From Streptomyces sp. NBC_01016 (GTDB taxonomy: Bacteria; Actinomycetota; Actinomycetes; Streptomycetales; Streptomycetaceae), in assembly GCF_026341035.1 (NCBI RefSeq), contig NZ_JAPEOQ010000002.1, positions 372,001 to 436,000 on the forward strand: 64,000 bases of DNA. The letters are read 5' to 3'. The position numbers and the translations under genes are program-made. Position 1 is the stretch's first letter; each line of letters opens with the position of its first letter. This document shows positions 25,916 to 34,235 of this stretch, one piece after another. Below the pieces are notes generated by a model. That model was not told the DNA's origin. It ran no database searches and saw only the letters and a program-made list of their open reading frames with translations.

Positions 25916-26263
25916 TCAGGCGTGGGCCGTCGGGTGGAGGGGCTGGTACAGGCCCATCTCGCCGCCGCCAGGCAGGCGGAACGACGTGAGGCGGCCCCAG
26001 CGCATGTCCTGGACCGGGGACGTGAACTCGACGCCCTTGTCCGTGAGTTCGGTGATCGTACGGTCCACGTCGTCGCACATCAGCGTCAGCTCGTGCTTGG
26101 GTGCGTCCTCCGTCGGATGCACCGCGATCTCGGAGGGCGGCGCCGCGAAGATCAGCCAGCCGCCCCCGGCGTCGACGTGCGGGAAGCCGAGGACGTCCCG
26201 GAGGAAGGCCCGGTCGGCGTCCGCGTCGGAGGAGTAGAGGATGGTGTGCGCTCCTGTGATCAT
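25916..26263 (-). CDS. VOC family (glyoxalase-like) protein
   Basis: A 115-residue vicinal-oxygen-chelate fold protein made of two beta-alpha-beta-beta-beta units: HTILYSSDADADRAFLRDVLG, then ELTLMCDDVDRTITELTDKGVEF and RLPGGGEMGLYQP at the end. Metal ligands cannot be assigned with certainty. It converges on the response regulator with a 4-base gap. A role in binding or degrading a small molecule is possible; substrate unknown. Confidence 0.82.
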   Translation of the reverse strand: MITGAHTILYSSDADADRAFLRDVLGFPHVDAGGGWLIFAAPPSEIAVHPTEDAPKHELTLMCDDVDRTITELTDKGVEFTSPVQDMRWGRLTSFRLPGGGEMGLYQPLHPTAHA

Positions 26264-26293
26264 GCGGGCGAGCGTAGCGGCGCGGGGGCGCGG

Positions 26294-28372
26294 TCAGCCG
26301 GTGTCGACACCGGTTTTCGTGGCCAGGCTGTAGGCGATGCCGTCCGCGGTGTCCATCTCCAGGCCCGCCGCGTACTGCGACTCGTACGCGCTGTCGCCGA
26401 GCGTCTCCCGGATGCGGTGCTCCGTGCGGTTCCGCGTGGCCACCAGGTCGGGGGAGCCGAGCTGGGGGCGGCCCAGGCTCTGCCACACGCGCTGGCCGAT
26501 GCCGAGCAGCCGGGCCGCGCGGCGGGGTTCGCCGAGCGTGCTCAGCGAGGCGGCCAGCGCGTCGATCGCGACGGCGACGCCCACCCGGTCGCGGAACCGG
26601 GACTTGCCCGCGATGGTGGTGAGCGCGTGCCGCGCGGCCTCGTCGGGACGGTCCTGGCCGTTCGCCGCGAGGGCCGCCGCCCAGCTGGCCCAGGCGCGCG
26701 ACCACTGCTCGCCGCGCCGGTCGCACTCGTCGACCAGCTTGGCGGCCACCTCGGCGGCTTCCGTGAACTCGCCCGACATGACGTGGGTGACCGAGCGGCA
26801 GGCCGTCGCCACGAACCAGGCGGCCTCATAGGGGCCGGTGTACGTACGGGTGTCCGGGGCTGCGTCGAGGACGTCCGCGGCCTCGGTGAGTCGGCCCATC
26901 AGACACAGCGACGTACCTTCCAGATGGGACACAGCCGTCGCCTGGGCCGGCGAGGGCGCGGGCAGCGTGTGCTCGCGGAACAGCCTCGACACCTTCAGGC
27001 CCGTCTCCATGTCGCCGCCTGTCATCGCTGCCACCCCCCAGGCCCACAGAGCGAGCAGATACTCGGGCCCTGGCTGCTCGGACAGGGCCAGCGCCGCCTC
27101 CGCGTACCGCCGGCCCTCGCGGGCGAACCCGCAGGGGAACCAGAGGATCCACAGGTGCCCGCAGAGCCGCTGCGCGGCCGGTCCGTCGCGGGTCTCCAGG
27201 CAGAAGTCGAGCGCCATGCGGAAGTTGGGGTGGTCGGTGACGAGGCGCTCGTACCACTGCTCCTGCTCGCGCCCCATCCAGCCGGCGTCCGCCAGCCGCG
27301 CGAGCTCCAGGTGGAAGTCCCGGTGCCTGCGCCGCGCCCCCGTCACCTCCTCGGGTCCGAGCTGCTCCAGCCACGACGCCCCGAACTCGCGGACCGTGTC
27401 GAGCATGTCGTAGCGCCCGCCGGGCCTGCGCCGCACCAGTGATTTGGTCACGAGCCCGTCGAGTGCCCCGGGCACCGCGTCCTCGCCGAGCGGCCCGCCG
27501 CGGCCCACCGCCCGCGCACCCGCCGGGTCGAAGCCGCCGGTGAACACGGAGAGCCGCGCCCACAGCAGCCGTTCGAGCGGCGTGCACAGTTCGTGGCTCC
27601 AGCCGATGGTGGCGCGCAGTGTGCGATGGCGCGGGGGTCCTGTGTGCCCGTCCGACGCGGTCAGCGCGTCGAGGCGGTCGCCGAGCAGGGAGCCGAGTTG
27701 TTCCAGGGGGAGTTCGGAGAGCCGGGCCGCGGCCAGTTCGATCGCCAGCGGGATGCCGTCGAGGTGCCGGCAGACGGCCTCGGCGACGCCCCGCTCGCCG
27801 GGCCCGAGCCGGAAGCCGGGGGAGGCGAGCGCGGCCCGGTCGGCGAAGAGCGCGACCGCGTCGCCGGGCCGCTCCTCGTCGCCCTCGGCCGTGACGGGCA
27901 GCGGCGCGACCATGAACCGGTTCTCGTCGGCGAGCCCCAGCGGCTGCCTGCTCGTCGCGAGGACGCGAAGGCCGGGCGCGACGTCGAGCAGCTTGCGGAC
28001 GAGGCGGCCGCAGTCGTCCAGGAGGTGCTCGCACGTGTCGAGCACGAGCAGCACCCGCTTGTCGGCGAGCCACTGGGCGACGACGTCGGTGGCGTCCTCG
28101 TTCGAGTTGTCGGCGAGCCGCAGCTCCTCCAGGAGTACGTTGCCGAGCAGCGTCGGGTCGTGCAGCGGGGAGAGCGGCACGAAGCACACCGCGTCCGCCA
28201 GGCGCGGGCCCGTGCGCAGGGCCAGGCGGGCGGCGAGTCGCGTCTTGCCGACGCCGCCCACGCCGGTGAGTGTGAGCAGCCGATGGTCGCTCAGCTCCTG
28301 CTCCAGGTACGCGAGTTCGGCTTCACGGCCGATGAACTGGGTGGCCTCGACAGGCAGGGTTTCCACGGTCAC
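26294..28372 (-). CDS. STAND NTPase with TPR-like region, no HTH (copy 1)
   Basis: A 692-residue AAA/NB-ARC-type signalling ATPase. Walker A is TGVGGVGKTRLAARLA near residue 40, Walker B VLLVLDTCEHLLDDC, sensor RVLATSRQPLG, GLPL-like box DGIPLAIELAAARLSELPL, then a winged region (TIGWSHELCTPLERLLWARL, SVFTGGFD). The second half is helical repeat. Related streptomycete proteins, including the one at 40805-43204, end in a LuxR HTH; this one ends at ATKTGVDTG without any. GTG 28372 with GGAG 6 bases upstream. Divergent from a membrane PP2C phosphatase, an arrangement repeated at 31857-35360. Confidence 0.85.
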   Translation of the reverse strand: MTVETLPVEATQFIGREAELAYLEQELSDHRLLTLTGVGGVGKTRLAARLALRTGPRLADAVCFVPLSPLHDPTLLGNVLLEELRLADNSNEDATDVVAQWLADKRVLLVLDTCEHLLDDCGRLVRKLLDVAPGLRVLATSRQPLGLADENRFMVAPLPVTAEGDEERPGDAVALFADRAALASPGFRLGPGERGVAEAVCRHLDGIPLAIELAAARLSELPLEQLGSLLGDRLDALTASDGHTGPPRHRTLRATIGWSHELCTPLERLLWARLSVFTGGFDPAGARAVGRGGPLGEDAVPGALDGLVTKSLVRRRPGGRYDMLDTVREFGASWLEQLGPEEVTGARRRHRDFHLELARLADAGWMGREQEQWYERLVTDHPNFRMALDFCLETRDGPAAQRLCGHLWILWFPCGFAREGRRYAEAALALSEQPGPEYLLALWAWGVAAMTGGDMETGLKVSRLFREHTLPAPSPAQATAVSHLEGTSLCLMGRLTEAADVLDAAPDTRTYTGPYEAAWFVATACRSVTHVMSGEFTEAAEVAAKLVDECDRRGEQWSRAWASWAAALAANGQDRPDEAARHALTTIAGKSRFRDRVGVAVAIDALAASLSTLGEPRRAARLLGIGQRVWQSLGRPQLGSPDLVATRNRTEHRIRETLGDSAYESQYAAGLEMDTADGIAYSLATKTGVDTG

Positions 28373-28440
28373 AGTCTGCTCCGTCCGGCGCGCCGACTCG
28401 CCGGGATCGGTCGAGCCGAGCGCCTGCAGCGCCCCCCTTC

Positions 28441-28453
28441 TCCGGATACCGGA
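28441..28453. promoter_or_regulatory. Palindrome in the STAND/PP2C divergent gap
   Basis: TCCGG-ATA-CCGGA, a perfect 13-base palindrome about 70 bases before the STAND start. Nearby, GTGATCAGTTCCGG (28470-28483) resembles GTGATCGACTCCGG (34126-34139) in the second copy's gap. Confidence 0.3.
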
Positions 28454-28588
28454 CGGAATGCGACGGAGAGTGATCAGTTCCGGTCCGCACCGGTCCTATG
28501 CGGTTCAACGGAGCGTGACTGATGGTGTGTTGGTCCATAGTGGGCCGTTCACGCACGCGGGGCGGAGCGGCGAGGTCGAGGTCCGGAC

Positions 28589-29677
28589 ATGCTACGAAGT
28601 CGGTGGGGAGCCCACGTGCCGTGCGTTGCCCTCCTCTGCCTGTGCGCCGCGCTCGCGGCCTGCGTCGAGGCCTGGCGCCCCGGCCGTCCCGCTGTCGCGG
28701 TCCTGCTCATCGGCCCGCTCCTGGCCTGCGCCCGGCTCGGCGTGCGGGCCACGCTCACCACGGCCGCCTGGGCGCTGGCCCTCGCGGTGACGGTGGGTGT
28801 CGTCCGGCACGTCGGCGCGGGCCCGCAGGTCGCGGTCGAGTACCTCGTGCTGCTCGTCGGCGGGCTCGCCGCGGTCCACATCGCCCGCCGGGCCGCGGCC
28901 CGTTCGGCCCGGCTACGGCTGCTCGACGAAGTCGCGCAGGTGACGCAGGCGGCGCTGCTGCGGCCGGTCGACGCGCGGTTCGGCGACATCGACGTGCACA
29001 CACGCCACCACTGCGCGGTCGCCTCGGCCACGGTCGGCGGCGACGTCTACGCCGTGGCCAACACCCCGTACGGACTACGGGTGTTCATCGGTGACGTACG
29101 GGGGCACGGGCTCGACGCGGTGTGCGTCAACGCGGCGGTCGCCGAAGGGTTCCGGGACCTCGCCTACGTCACCGCGGACCTCACGGAGCTCGCCGTGCGA
29201 CTCGATGCGCGGATCGCCCCCGTGCTCGGCCCGGAGGACTTCGTCACGGCCGTGTTCGCCGAGTTCGCCCCGGGCGAGGTCAGGCTCGTCAACTGCGGCC
29301 ATCCGCCGCCGCTGCGGTTGGGCGCCCACCCCAAGGTCCTCACCCCGGTGACCTGTTCGCTGCCCCTGGGCCTCGGCTGTGATCCCACCCAGTCCCGGTA
29401 CTGGTTGCAGTCCGGTGACCGGTTGCTCCTCTACACGGACGGCCTCGTGGAGGCGCGGAACGCCTCCGGCGCGGAGTTCCCGCTTTTCGACCGGGCGTGC
29501 GAGGCGCTGTCGCGTACGTTGCCGTGGGAGGCGCTCGATGGGTTGTACGCGGAGGTGACGGCGCACACGGGTGGGCCGTTGCGGGACGACGTGGCGCTTG
29601 TCCTGTGTGAGAGCGGTGTGCCTGCGGCGCGTTCGGCGAATCCGGTCCCCGCTGCTCAATCGCCGCAGGGGCTTTAA
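28589..29677 (+). CDS. Membrane PP2C/SpoIIE-type phosphatase (copy 1)
   Basis: Serine/threonine phosphatase of the PPM (RsbU/SpoIIE) family, 362 residues. Three to four hydrophobic segments fill residues 8-100 with no sensor domain. Metal Asp residues are present: VGGDVYAVANTPYG, IGDVRGHGLDA, LLYTDGLVEARN and RDDVALVLCE. Such enzymes usually dephosphorylate anti-anti-sigma factors. The last ten codons (VPAAQSPQGL) come from a copy of the dispersed repeat. Its stop shares TTAA with the convergent LysR gene. Divergent from a STAND ATPase. Confidence 0.88.
   Translation: MLRSRWGAHVPCVALLCLCAALAACVEAWRPGRPAVAVLLIGPLLACARLGVRATLTTAAWALALAVTVGVVRHVGAGPQVAVEYLVLLVGGLAAVHIARRAAARSARLRLLDEVAQVTQAALLRPVDARFGDIDVHTRHHCAVASATVGGDVYAVANTPYGLRVFIGDVRGHGLDAVCVNAAVAEGFRDLAYVTADLTELAVRLDARIAPVLGPEDFVTAVFAEFAPGEVRLVNCGHPPPLRLGAHPKVLTPVTCSLPLGLGCDPTQSRYWLQSGDRLLLYTDGLVEARNASGAEFPLFDRACEALSRTLPWEALDGLYAEVTAHTGGPLRDDVALVLCESGVPAARSANPVPAAQSPQGL
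29647..29673 (+). repeat. Half copy of the dispersed repeat, coding
   Basis: Right half of the family unit (CCCCGCTGCTCAATCGCC and CAGGGGCT), forming the last codons of the PP2C gene; the stop TAA is just outside. Confidence 0.8.
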
Positions 29678-30603
29678 TGCAACGGACGCGCGTTGATGAC
29701 CGGCCCCAGGTCCTTCGCCAACGCCGTCGCGAGCGCCCGGAAGATGCGGACCTCCGGGTTGTCGTCGCCAGCCCGTACCGCGAGGTAACTGCTCTCCCAC
29801 GGCGCGTCGAGCACCGGCACGAACACCGCGCCCGGCCACGCGTAGTACCGCGCGAAGGACCGCAGACCGGACCCCGCCGCCCGTCCGGTCACGACGCCCG
29901 TGAGGACCTCCTGCGGGGTGAGCGCGCACTCGGTGCTGCGGCGCCGCGCCCGGTCGTCGAAGTACAGGTAGTCGACGAAGGTGTGCGGCGTGTGCCGGGG
30001 CACCCGGAAGAACGGGAGGTCGGCCACGTCCGCGACACCCACCCCGCTCTCCCGCGCATCGACCAGCGGCGACCGCTCGTGCACCACCACGATCCGCTGC
30101 TCCGTGGTGAGCACATCGGCGACGACCCGCTCGTCGTCGGGACTCGGCCGCACGAACGCGACGTCGACCCGGTCCTCCAGGAGCGCGGTCACATGCTCCG
30201 TGAAGTTCAGCTGCCGGATCTCGACCTTCACCTCGGGGCGAGCCCGCCGGTACGCGTTGATGGCGGCCGGGGTCAGCTCGGCCGAGCCGTGCCCCATGAT
30301 CCCCACCCGCAGCGGCCGGCCGCCCTCCGGTTCCCGGGCCGTGACCTCCGCCACGTCGTCGAGCGCGGCGTTGGCGGCGGCGAGCAGTACGCGCGCGTGC
30401 CCGGCCAGGCGCACCCCGGCGGCGGTCGGCACGACAGGGGTGGCCGTCCGGTCGAAGAGCCGCGCGCCGACCTCGCTCTCAAGGCGTCGTACGTGCTGCG
30501 TGACCGCCGGCGGCGACAGGAAGAGCCGCCCCGCGGCCCGCCCGAAGTGCCCCTCTTCGACGACCGCCAGGAACGACGACAGAAGCCGCAGGTCAAGCGC
30601 CAT
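29674..30603 (-). CDS. LysR family transcriptional regulator
   Basis: Regulator of 309 residues. The N-terminal winged HTH begins MALDLRLLSSFLAVVEEGHF and includes RAAGRLFLSPPAVTQHVRRL, ESEVGARLFDR and PTAAG. The periplasmic-binding-like effector domain starts near residue 90 (LRVGIMGHGSAELTPAAI). ATG 30603 is the standard LysR start. It is divergent from an MFS gene with two palindromes in the 100-base gap, one of them a TTCACG/CGTGAA site. Likely activates the MFS gene. It sits between the two STAND/PP2C modules. Confidence 0.92.
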   Translation of the reverse strand: MALDLRLLSSFLAVVEEGHFGRAAGRLFLSPPAVTQHVRRLESEVGARLFDRTATPVVPTAAGVRLAGHARVLLAAANAALDDVAEVTAREPEGGRPLRVGIMGHGSAELTPAAINAYRRARPEVKVEIRQLNFTEHVTALLEDRVDVAFVRPSPDDERVVADVLTTEQRIVVVHERSPLVDARESGVGVADVADLPFFRVPRHTPHTFVDYLYFDDRARRRSTECALTPQEVLTGVVTGRAAGSGLRSFARYYAWPGAVFVPVLDAPWESSYLAVRAGDDNPEVRIFRALATALAKDLGPVINARPLH

Positions 30604-30645
30604 ACGCCCAGCGTAGGCGCACGCGCGTGCGGGTGACGCACGCCG

Positions 30646-30660
30646 TTCACGAAACGTGAA
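30646..30660. promoter_or_regulatory. Candidate LysR binding site
   Basis: TTCACG-AAA-CGTGAA, a 15-base inverted repeat that fits the T-N11-A form used by LysR regulators, located 43 bases from the regulator start. Confidence 0.55.
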
Positions 30661-30661
30661 T

Positions 30662-30679
30662 GTTCGGCGCGCGCCGAAC
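30662..30679. promoter_or_regulatory. 18-base perfect palindrome before the MFS gene
   Basis: GTTCGGCGC/GCGCCGAAC with no spacer, 24 bases before the MFS start. Could be a second operator half or a leader hairpin. Confidence 0.4.
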
Positions 30680-30703
30680 GGCCTTGGCCGTAGGAATGAG
30701 GGC

Positions 30704-31909
30704 ATGACCGCAGCATCTGCCCTCGCGCCCCCGACCTCCATAGCGAAGCCCCACGGCACCCGGGCCGCCTGGATCATGCTCGCCTCCGGCTGGAGCGCCA
30801 ACCAGTTCTCGGCGCTGCTCGGCCCGTACCACTCCGAGCTCGGCCTGACCTCGTCGGCGGTGACGGGCCTCTTCGCGGTGTACGTCGTCGGCCTGATCCC
30901 GGCGCTGCTGATCGCGGGCCCGCTGGCCGACCGGCACGGCCGCCGCCCGGTGGCGCTCGCCGCCCTCGGCCTCAACGTCCTGTCGACCCTGATGCTGATG
31001 GCGGGCGCCGTGTGGGGCACCGCGCTGCTGCTGCCCGGCCGCTTCCTGACCGGGATCAGTGCGGGCGCGCTGCTCGCGGCGGGCAGCGCCTGGATCAAGG
31101 AACTCTCGCACTCGCCCCGCCTCTCCGGCCTCTACGTCTCGGCGGGCTTCGCCACGGGCGGCCTGGCGGCGGCGCTCATCGCGCAGTGGGCACCGGAGCC
31201 GATGGTGACGGCGTACGTGCCGCACGTGGTGCTCGGCGTGGCGGCGGGGCTGCTGGCGCTGACGGCCCCGGAGACGGGCAGGGTTCGTACGAAGGCCTCG
31301 ACATCCGATGTGGAACCGAACGCCGAACCAACCTCCGCGACAACGGACTTGAGCCCGGACACCGAGGCGCGCTCCCGCTTCCGGCGCAGGGTGCTGCCCG
31401 TCGCCCCCTGGGTGTTCGTGGCGCCCACCATCGGCTTCGTCACGCTGCCCGGCGCGATCCACGCGGGCCTGCTGTTCACCGGTGTCGCCACGGCCGTCGT
31501 CCCCGGCGTCGGCCTGCTCACCGCGCGCCGCGCCGTCGCCACACCGGTGCCGGGTCTGCTCACGACGGCCGTCGGCGCGGCGGCGGCAGCGACCGCCGCC
31601 GCGAGCGGCAGCCGCGTCCTCGCCATGGCCGCCGCGGCGGTCCTCGGCGCGGGCTACGGACTGAGCCTCGCCCACGGCCTGACCCGTACGGCGGCCCTCG
31701 CCCCGCCCCACCAACTGGCGCGCTGGACGGCCAAGTTCTGGACGGCGGCGTACCTCGGCATGTTCACCCCGTACGTCCTGACCCTCCTCGGCGACGCGGC
31801 ACCGACCTGTGAGCTGCTGGCGGCGGTGGCCGTGCTCGCGCTGGTCGTGGCGGTCGTCACGCGGCTGCGGGCGACGGGGGCGCCGGCAGCGCAGGTCGGT
31901 CGGGCGTGA
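30704..31909 (+). CDS. MFS transporter
   Basis: Twelve-helix major facilitator of 401 residues. Motif A is AGPLADRHGRRPVALAAL after helix 2, and helices start at IMLASGWSANQFSALLGPYH. An Ala/Gly-rich C-terminal half (TTAVGAAAAATAAASGSRVL) is unusual but hydrophobic. ATG 30704 with AGGA upstream. Divergent from, and probably regulated by, the LysR protein. Its last 53 bases overlap the 3' end of the convergent STAND gene. Substrate unknown. Confidence 0.87.
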   Translation: MTAASALAPPTSIAKPHGTRAAWIMLASGWSANQFSALLGPYHSELGLTSSAVTGLFAVYVVGLIPALLIAGPLADRHGRRPVALAALGLNVLSTLMLMAGAVWGTALLLPGRFLTGISAGALLAAGSAWIKELSHSPRLSGLYVSAGFATGGLAAALIAQWAPEPMVTAYVPHVVLGVAAGLLALTAPETGRVRTKASTSDVEPNAEPTSATTDLSPDTEARSRFRRRVLPVAPWVFVAPTIGFVTLPGAIHAGLLFTGVATAVVPGVGLLTARRAVATPVPGLLTTAVGAAAAATAAASGSRVLAMAAAAVLGAGYGLSLAHGLTRTAALAPPHQLARWTAKFWTAAYLGMFTPYVLTLLGDAAPTCELLAAVAVLALVVAVVTRLRATGAPAAQVGRA

Positions 31910-33998
31910 GGCAGTAGGCGATGCCGTCGTCGGGGGACATCGCGCGGCCCGCGGCGTACTCCGTCTCGTACGTGGCGTCGCCGATGGCCGTGCGGATCTG
32001 GTGCTCCGTCGCGGTGTGGGCCGCGGCCATCTGGGGGGAGCCCAAGTGGGGCCGGCCCAGCGTCTGCCAGATCCGTTGGCCGATGCCGAGCAGCCGGGCG
32101 GCCCGTTCGGTGCGGCCGGTGGCCGTGGTGGCGGTGGCCAGGGCCTCGACGGCCATGACGACGTTCAGGCTGTCGTGGAACAGCGATTTGTGCGCGATGA
32201 CGGTACGGGCGTGGGCGCGGGCCTCCGTGATGCGGCCGAGGGAGAGGGCGGCGAGGGCCCGCACGTAGTACGCGAACCCGCGGATCCAGAGTTCCCCGAG
32301 TCGTTCGCACTCCTCCGTGATCTCGGACGCCCGGGCTTCGGCGGTCGCCATGTCCCCACTGCAGAAATGGGCGTACGAGTGGGTGACGCGCAGCATGTAC
32401 CACGGCACGGACGGCACAGGGAACACACCATGGGGCAGCGGCCGGGACAGTGTCGCGGTGGATTCCGCCGCGGCCTGCTCGTGCTCGCTCCGCAGTACCA
32501 GTCCGCCGGTCCGCATGTGTGCCGCCGCGAATCGCGCGACCTCGTCGCCGGTGGCGTCGTAGCAATGTCCCAGCTCGGCCGAGAAGCGCTCCGCCACCGT
32601 GACGTCGCCGAGCGCCGTCGCGACGTAGGCGCGCGCCCACAGCGCCTTCGCCCGCTCGGGGCTTGGCTCGCGGCAGAGGTCGAGCGCCAGCTCCAGATAG
32701 TGCGCCCCCTCCCGCGTGTGACCGAAGCCCGCCCACATCATCCACAGTGCCCCGCCGATCTCCAGGGCGGTGCGTCCCTCGCCCTGGGCCAGGCAGAACC
32801 TCAGTGCCGTACGGAAGTTGGCACGGTCGGTGATCAGACGGGTGTACCAGGACACCTGGTCGGGGCCGACCCACTCGGCGTCCGCCCGGCATGCCAGGTC
32901 CCGGTAGAAGTCCCGGTGGCGGAGGCGCGCCTCGTCCTCCTCGCCCAGCTCGTACAGCCAGTGCGCACCGAACTCGCGCACGGTGTCGAGCATGCTGTAG
33001 CGCTCGCCGCCCAGGCCGTCGGGGTGCTTGCGCACGAGCGACTTCGTCACGAGCCCCGCGAGCACCTCCGCCACCCGCTCGACCGCCAACGGCCCGCCGC
33101 AGCCGATGGTTTGCGCGCCCGCGAGGTCGAAGCCGCCGGTGCACACCGAGAGGCGTGCCCACAGCAGCCGTTCCAGAGGCGTGCACAGCTCGTGGCTCCA
33201 CCCGATGGTGGTGCGCAGCGTCCGGTGCCGGGGCAGCGTCCGGCCCGCCGTGCCGGACTGCGCGACGAGGGTCTCGAAGCGGTGCTGGAGCCGGTCGTTG
33301 AGCTCGTACACCGATTGGTCGGGCAGCTCGGCGAGCTGGGCGGCGGCCAGTTCCACGGCGAGTGGGATGCCGTCGAGGCGGCGGCAGACGGCGGCGGCCG
33401 CCATCCGGTCGGTGCCGACCAGGTTGAAGTCGGGGACCGCTTCGGCGGCCCGCTCGGCGAAGAGCGCGACGGCGTCGCCGGCAGCAGGCGCGTCCCCGTC
33501 GGTCGTCGGCTCCGGGACCGGCAACGGGTCGACCGCGAAGACCAGTTCACCGGGCACGGCGAGGCCCTGCCGGCTGGTGGTCAGGATCCGCAGCCCCGGC
33601 GCCGCGTCGAGCAGCGTGCGTACGAGACGGGCGCAGGCCTCGACGAGGTGCTCGCAGGAGTCGAGGACCAGGAGCAACTCCTTGTCGGCCAGCCACTCGG
33701 CGACCAGTTCCTCGGGCAACCGGTTGTGCTGGTCGGCGAGGCGCAGGTCCTCCAGGAATACGTGCCCGAGGAGCGAGGCATCACGCAGCGGCGCGAGGGC
33801 GACGAACCGTGCGCCGTCCGCGAGCGTCGGGGCGATGCGCGCTGCCGCCCGCACGGCGAGCCGCGATTTCCCGACGCCGCCCACCCCGGTGAGGGTCACC
33901 AGGCGGCTGTCCGCCAACGCCTTCTCGATTCCGTCCAGTTCGTGGACGCGGCCTACGAAGCTCGTGGTCTCGGCAGGTAGGTACCTCGTGGTCGACAT
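31857..33998 (-). CDS. STAND NTPase with TPR-like region, no HTH (copy 2)
   Basis: 713 residues, a close relative of the protein at 26294-28372. Walker A is TGVGGVGKSRLAVRAAARI, Walker B LLLVLDSCEHLVEACARLV, sensor LRILTTSRQGLAVPG, GLPL-like box DGIPLAVELAAAQLAELP, then TIGWSHELCTPLERLLWARL. The helical half ends in a shared block, ARLLGIGQRIWQTLGRPHLG, and the tail is PDRPALPAPPSPAAA with no HTH. GGAGG precedes ATG 33998. Divergent from a second membrane PP2C. The two copies look like a segmental duplication that has since diverged. Confidence 0.85.
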   Translation of the reverse strand: MSTTRYLPAETTSFVGRVHELDGIEKALADSRLVTLTGVGGVGKSRLAVRAAARIAPTLADGARFVALAPLRDASLLGHVFLEDLRLADQHNRLPEELVAEWLADKELLLVLDSCEHLVEACARLVRTLLDAAPGLRILTTSRQGLAVPGELVFAVDPLPVPEPTTDGDAPAAGDAVALFAERAAEAVPDFNLVGTDRMAAAAVCRRLDGIPLAVELAAAQLAELPDQSVYELNDRLQHRFETLVAQSGTAGRTLPRHRTLRTTIGWSHELCTPLERLLWARLSVCTGGFDLAGAQTIGCGGPLAVERVAEVLAGLVTKSLVRKHPDGLGGERYSMLDTVREFGAHWLYELGEEDEARLRHRDFYRDLACRADAEWVGPDQVSWYTRLITDRANFRTALRFCLAQGEGRTALEIGGALWMMWAGFGHTREGAHYLELALDLCREPSPERAKALWARAYVATALGDVTVAERFSAELGHCYDATGDEVARFAAAHMRTGGLVLRSEHEQAAAESTATLSRPLPHGVFPVPSVPWYMLRVTHSYAHFCSGDMATAEARASEITEECERLGELWIRGFAYYVRALAALSLGRITEARAHARTVIAHKSLFHDSLNVVMAVEALATATTATGRTERAARLLGIGQRIWQTLGRPHLGSPQMAAAHTATEHQIRTAIGDATYETEYAAGRAMSPDDGIAYCLTPDRPALPAPPSPAAA

Positions 33999-34235
33999 GC
34001 GCCCTCCACTCTCCGTGTCCACTCCGCAGGCCCGGAAGCAGTCTCCTCCGGTGCGGGGGCGGTGCGGGGCCGACCAGGCCCGTTGGCTACCGGATGGACG
34101 CACTTCGGTCATACACGGTCGATGTGTGATCGACTCCGGACAACAGGTCGTGAACGTGCGGTGATTGGGGCATCGTGGCCGACTTGGTACGGCGGGGTGG
34201 AGCGTACGGGGGAAGAAAAAGTCAGGAGGCCGCCC

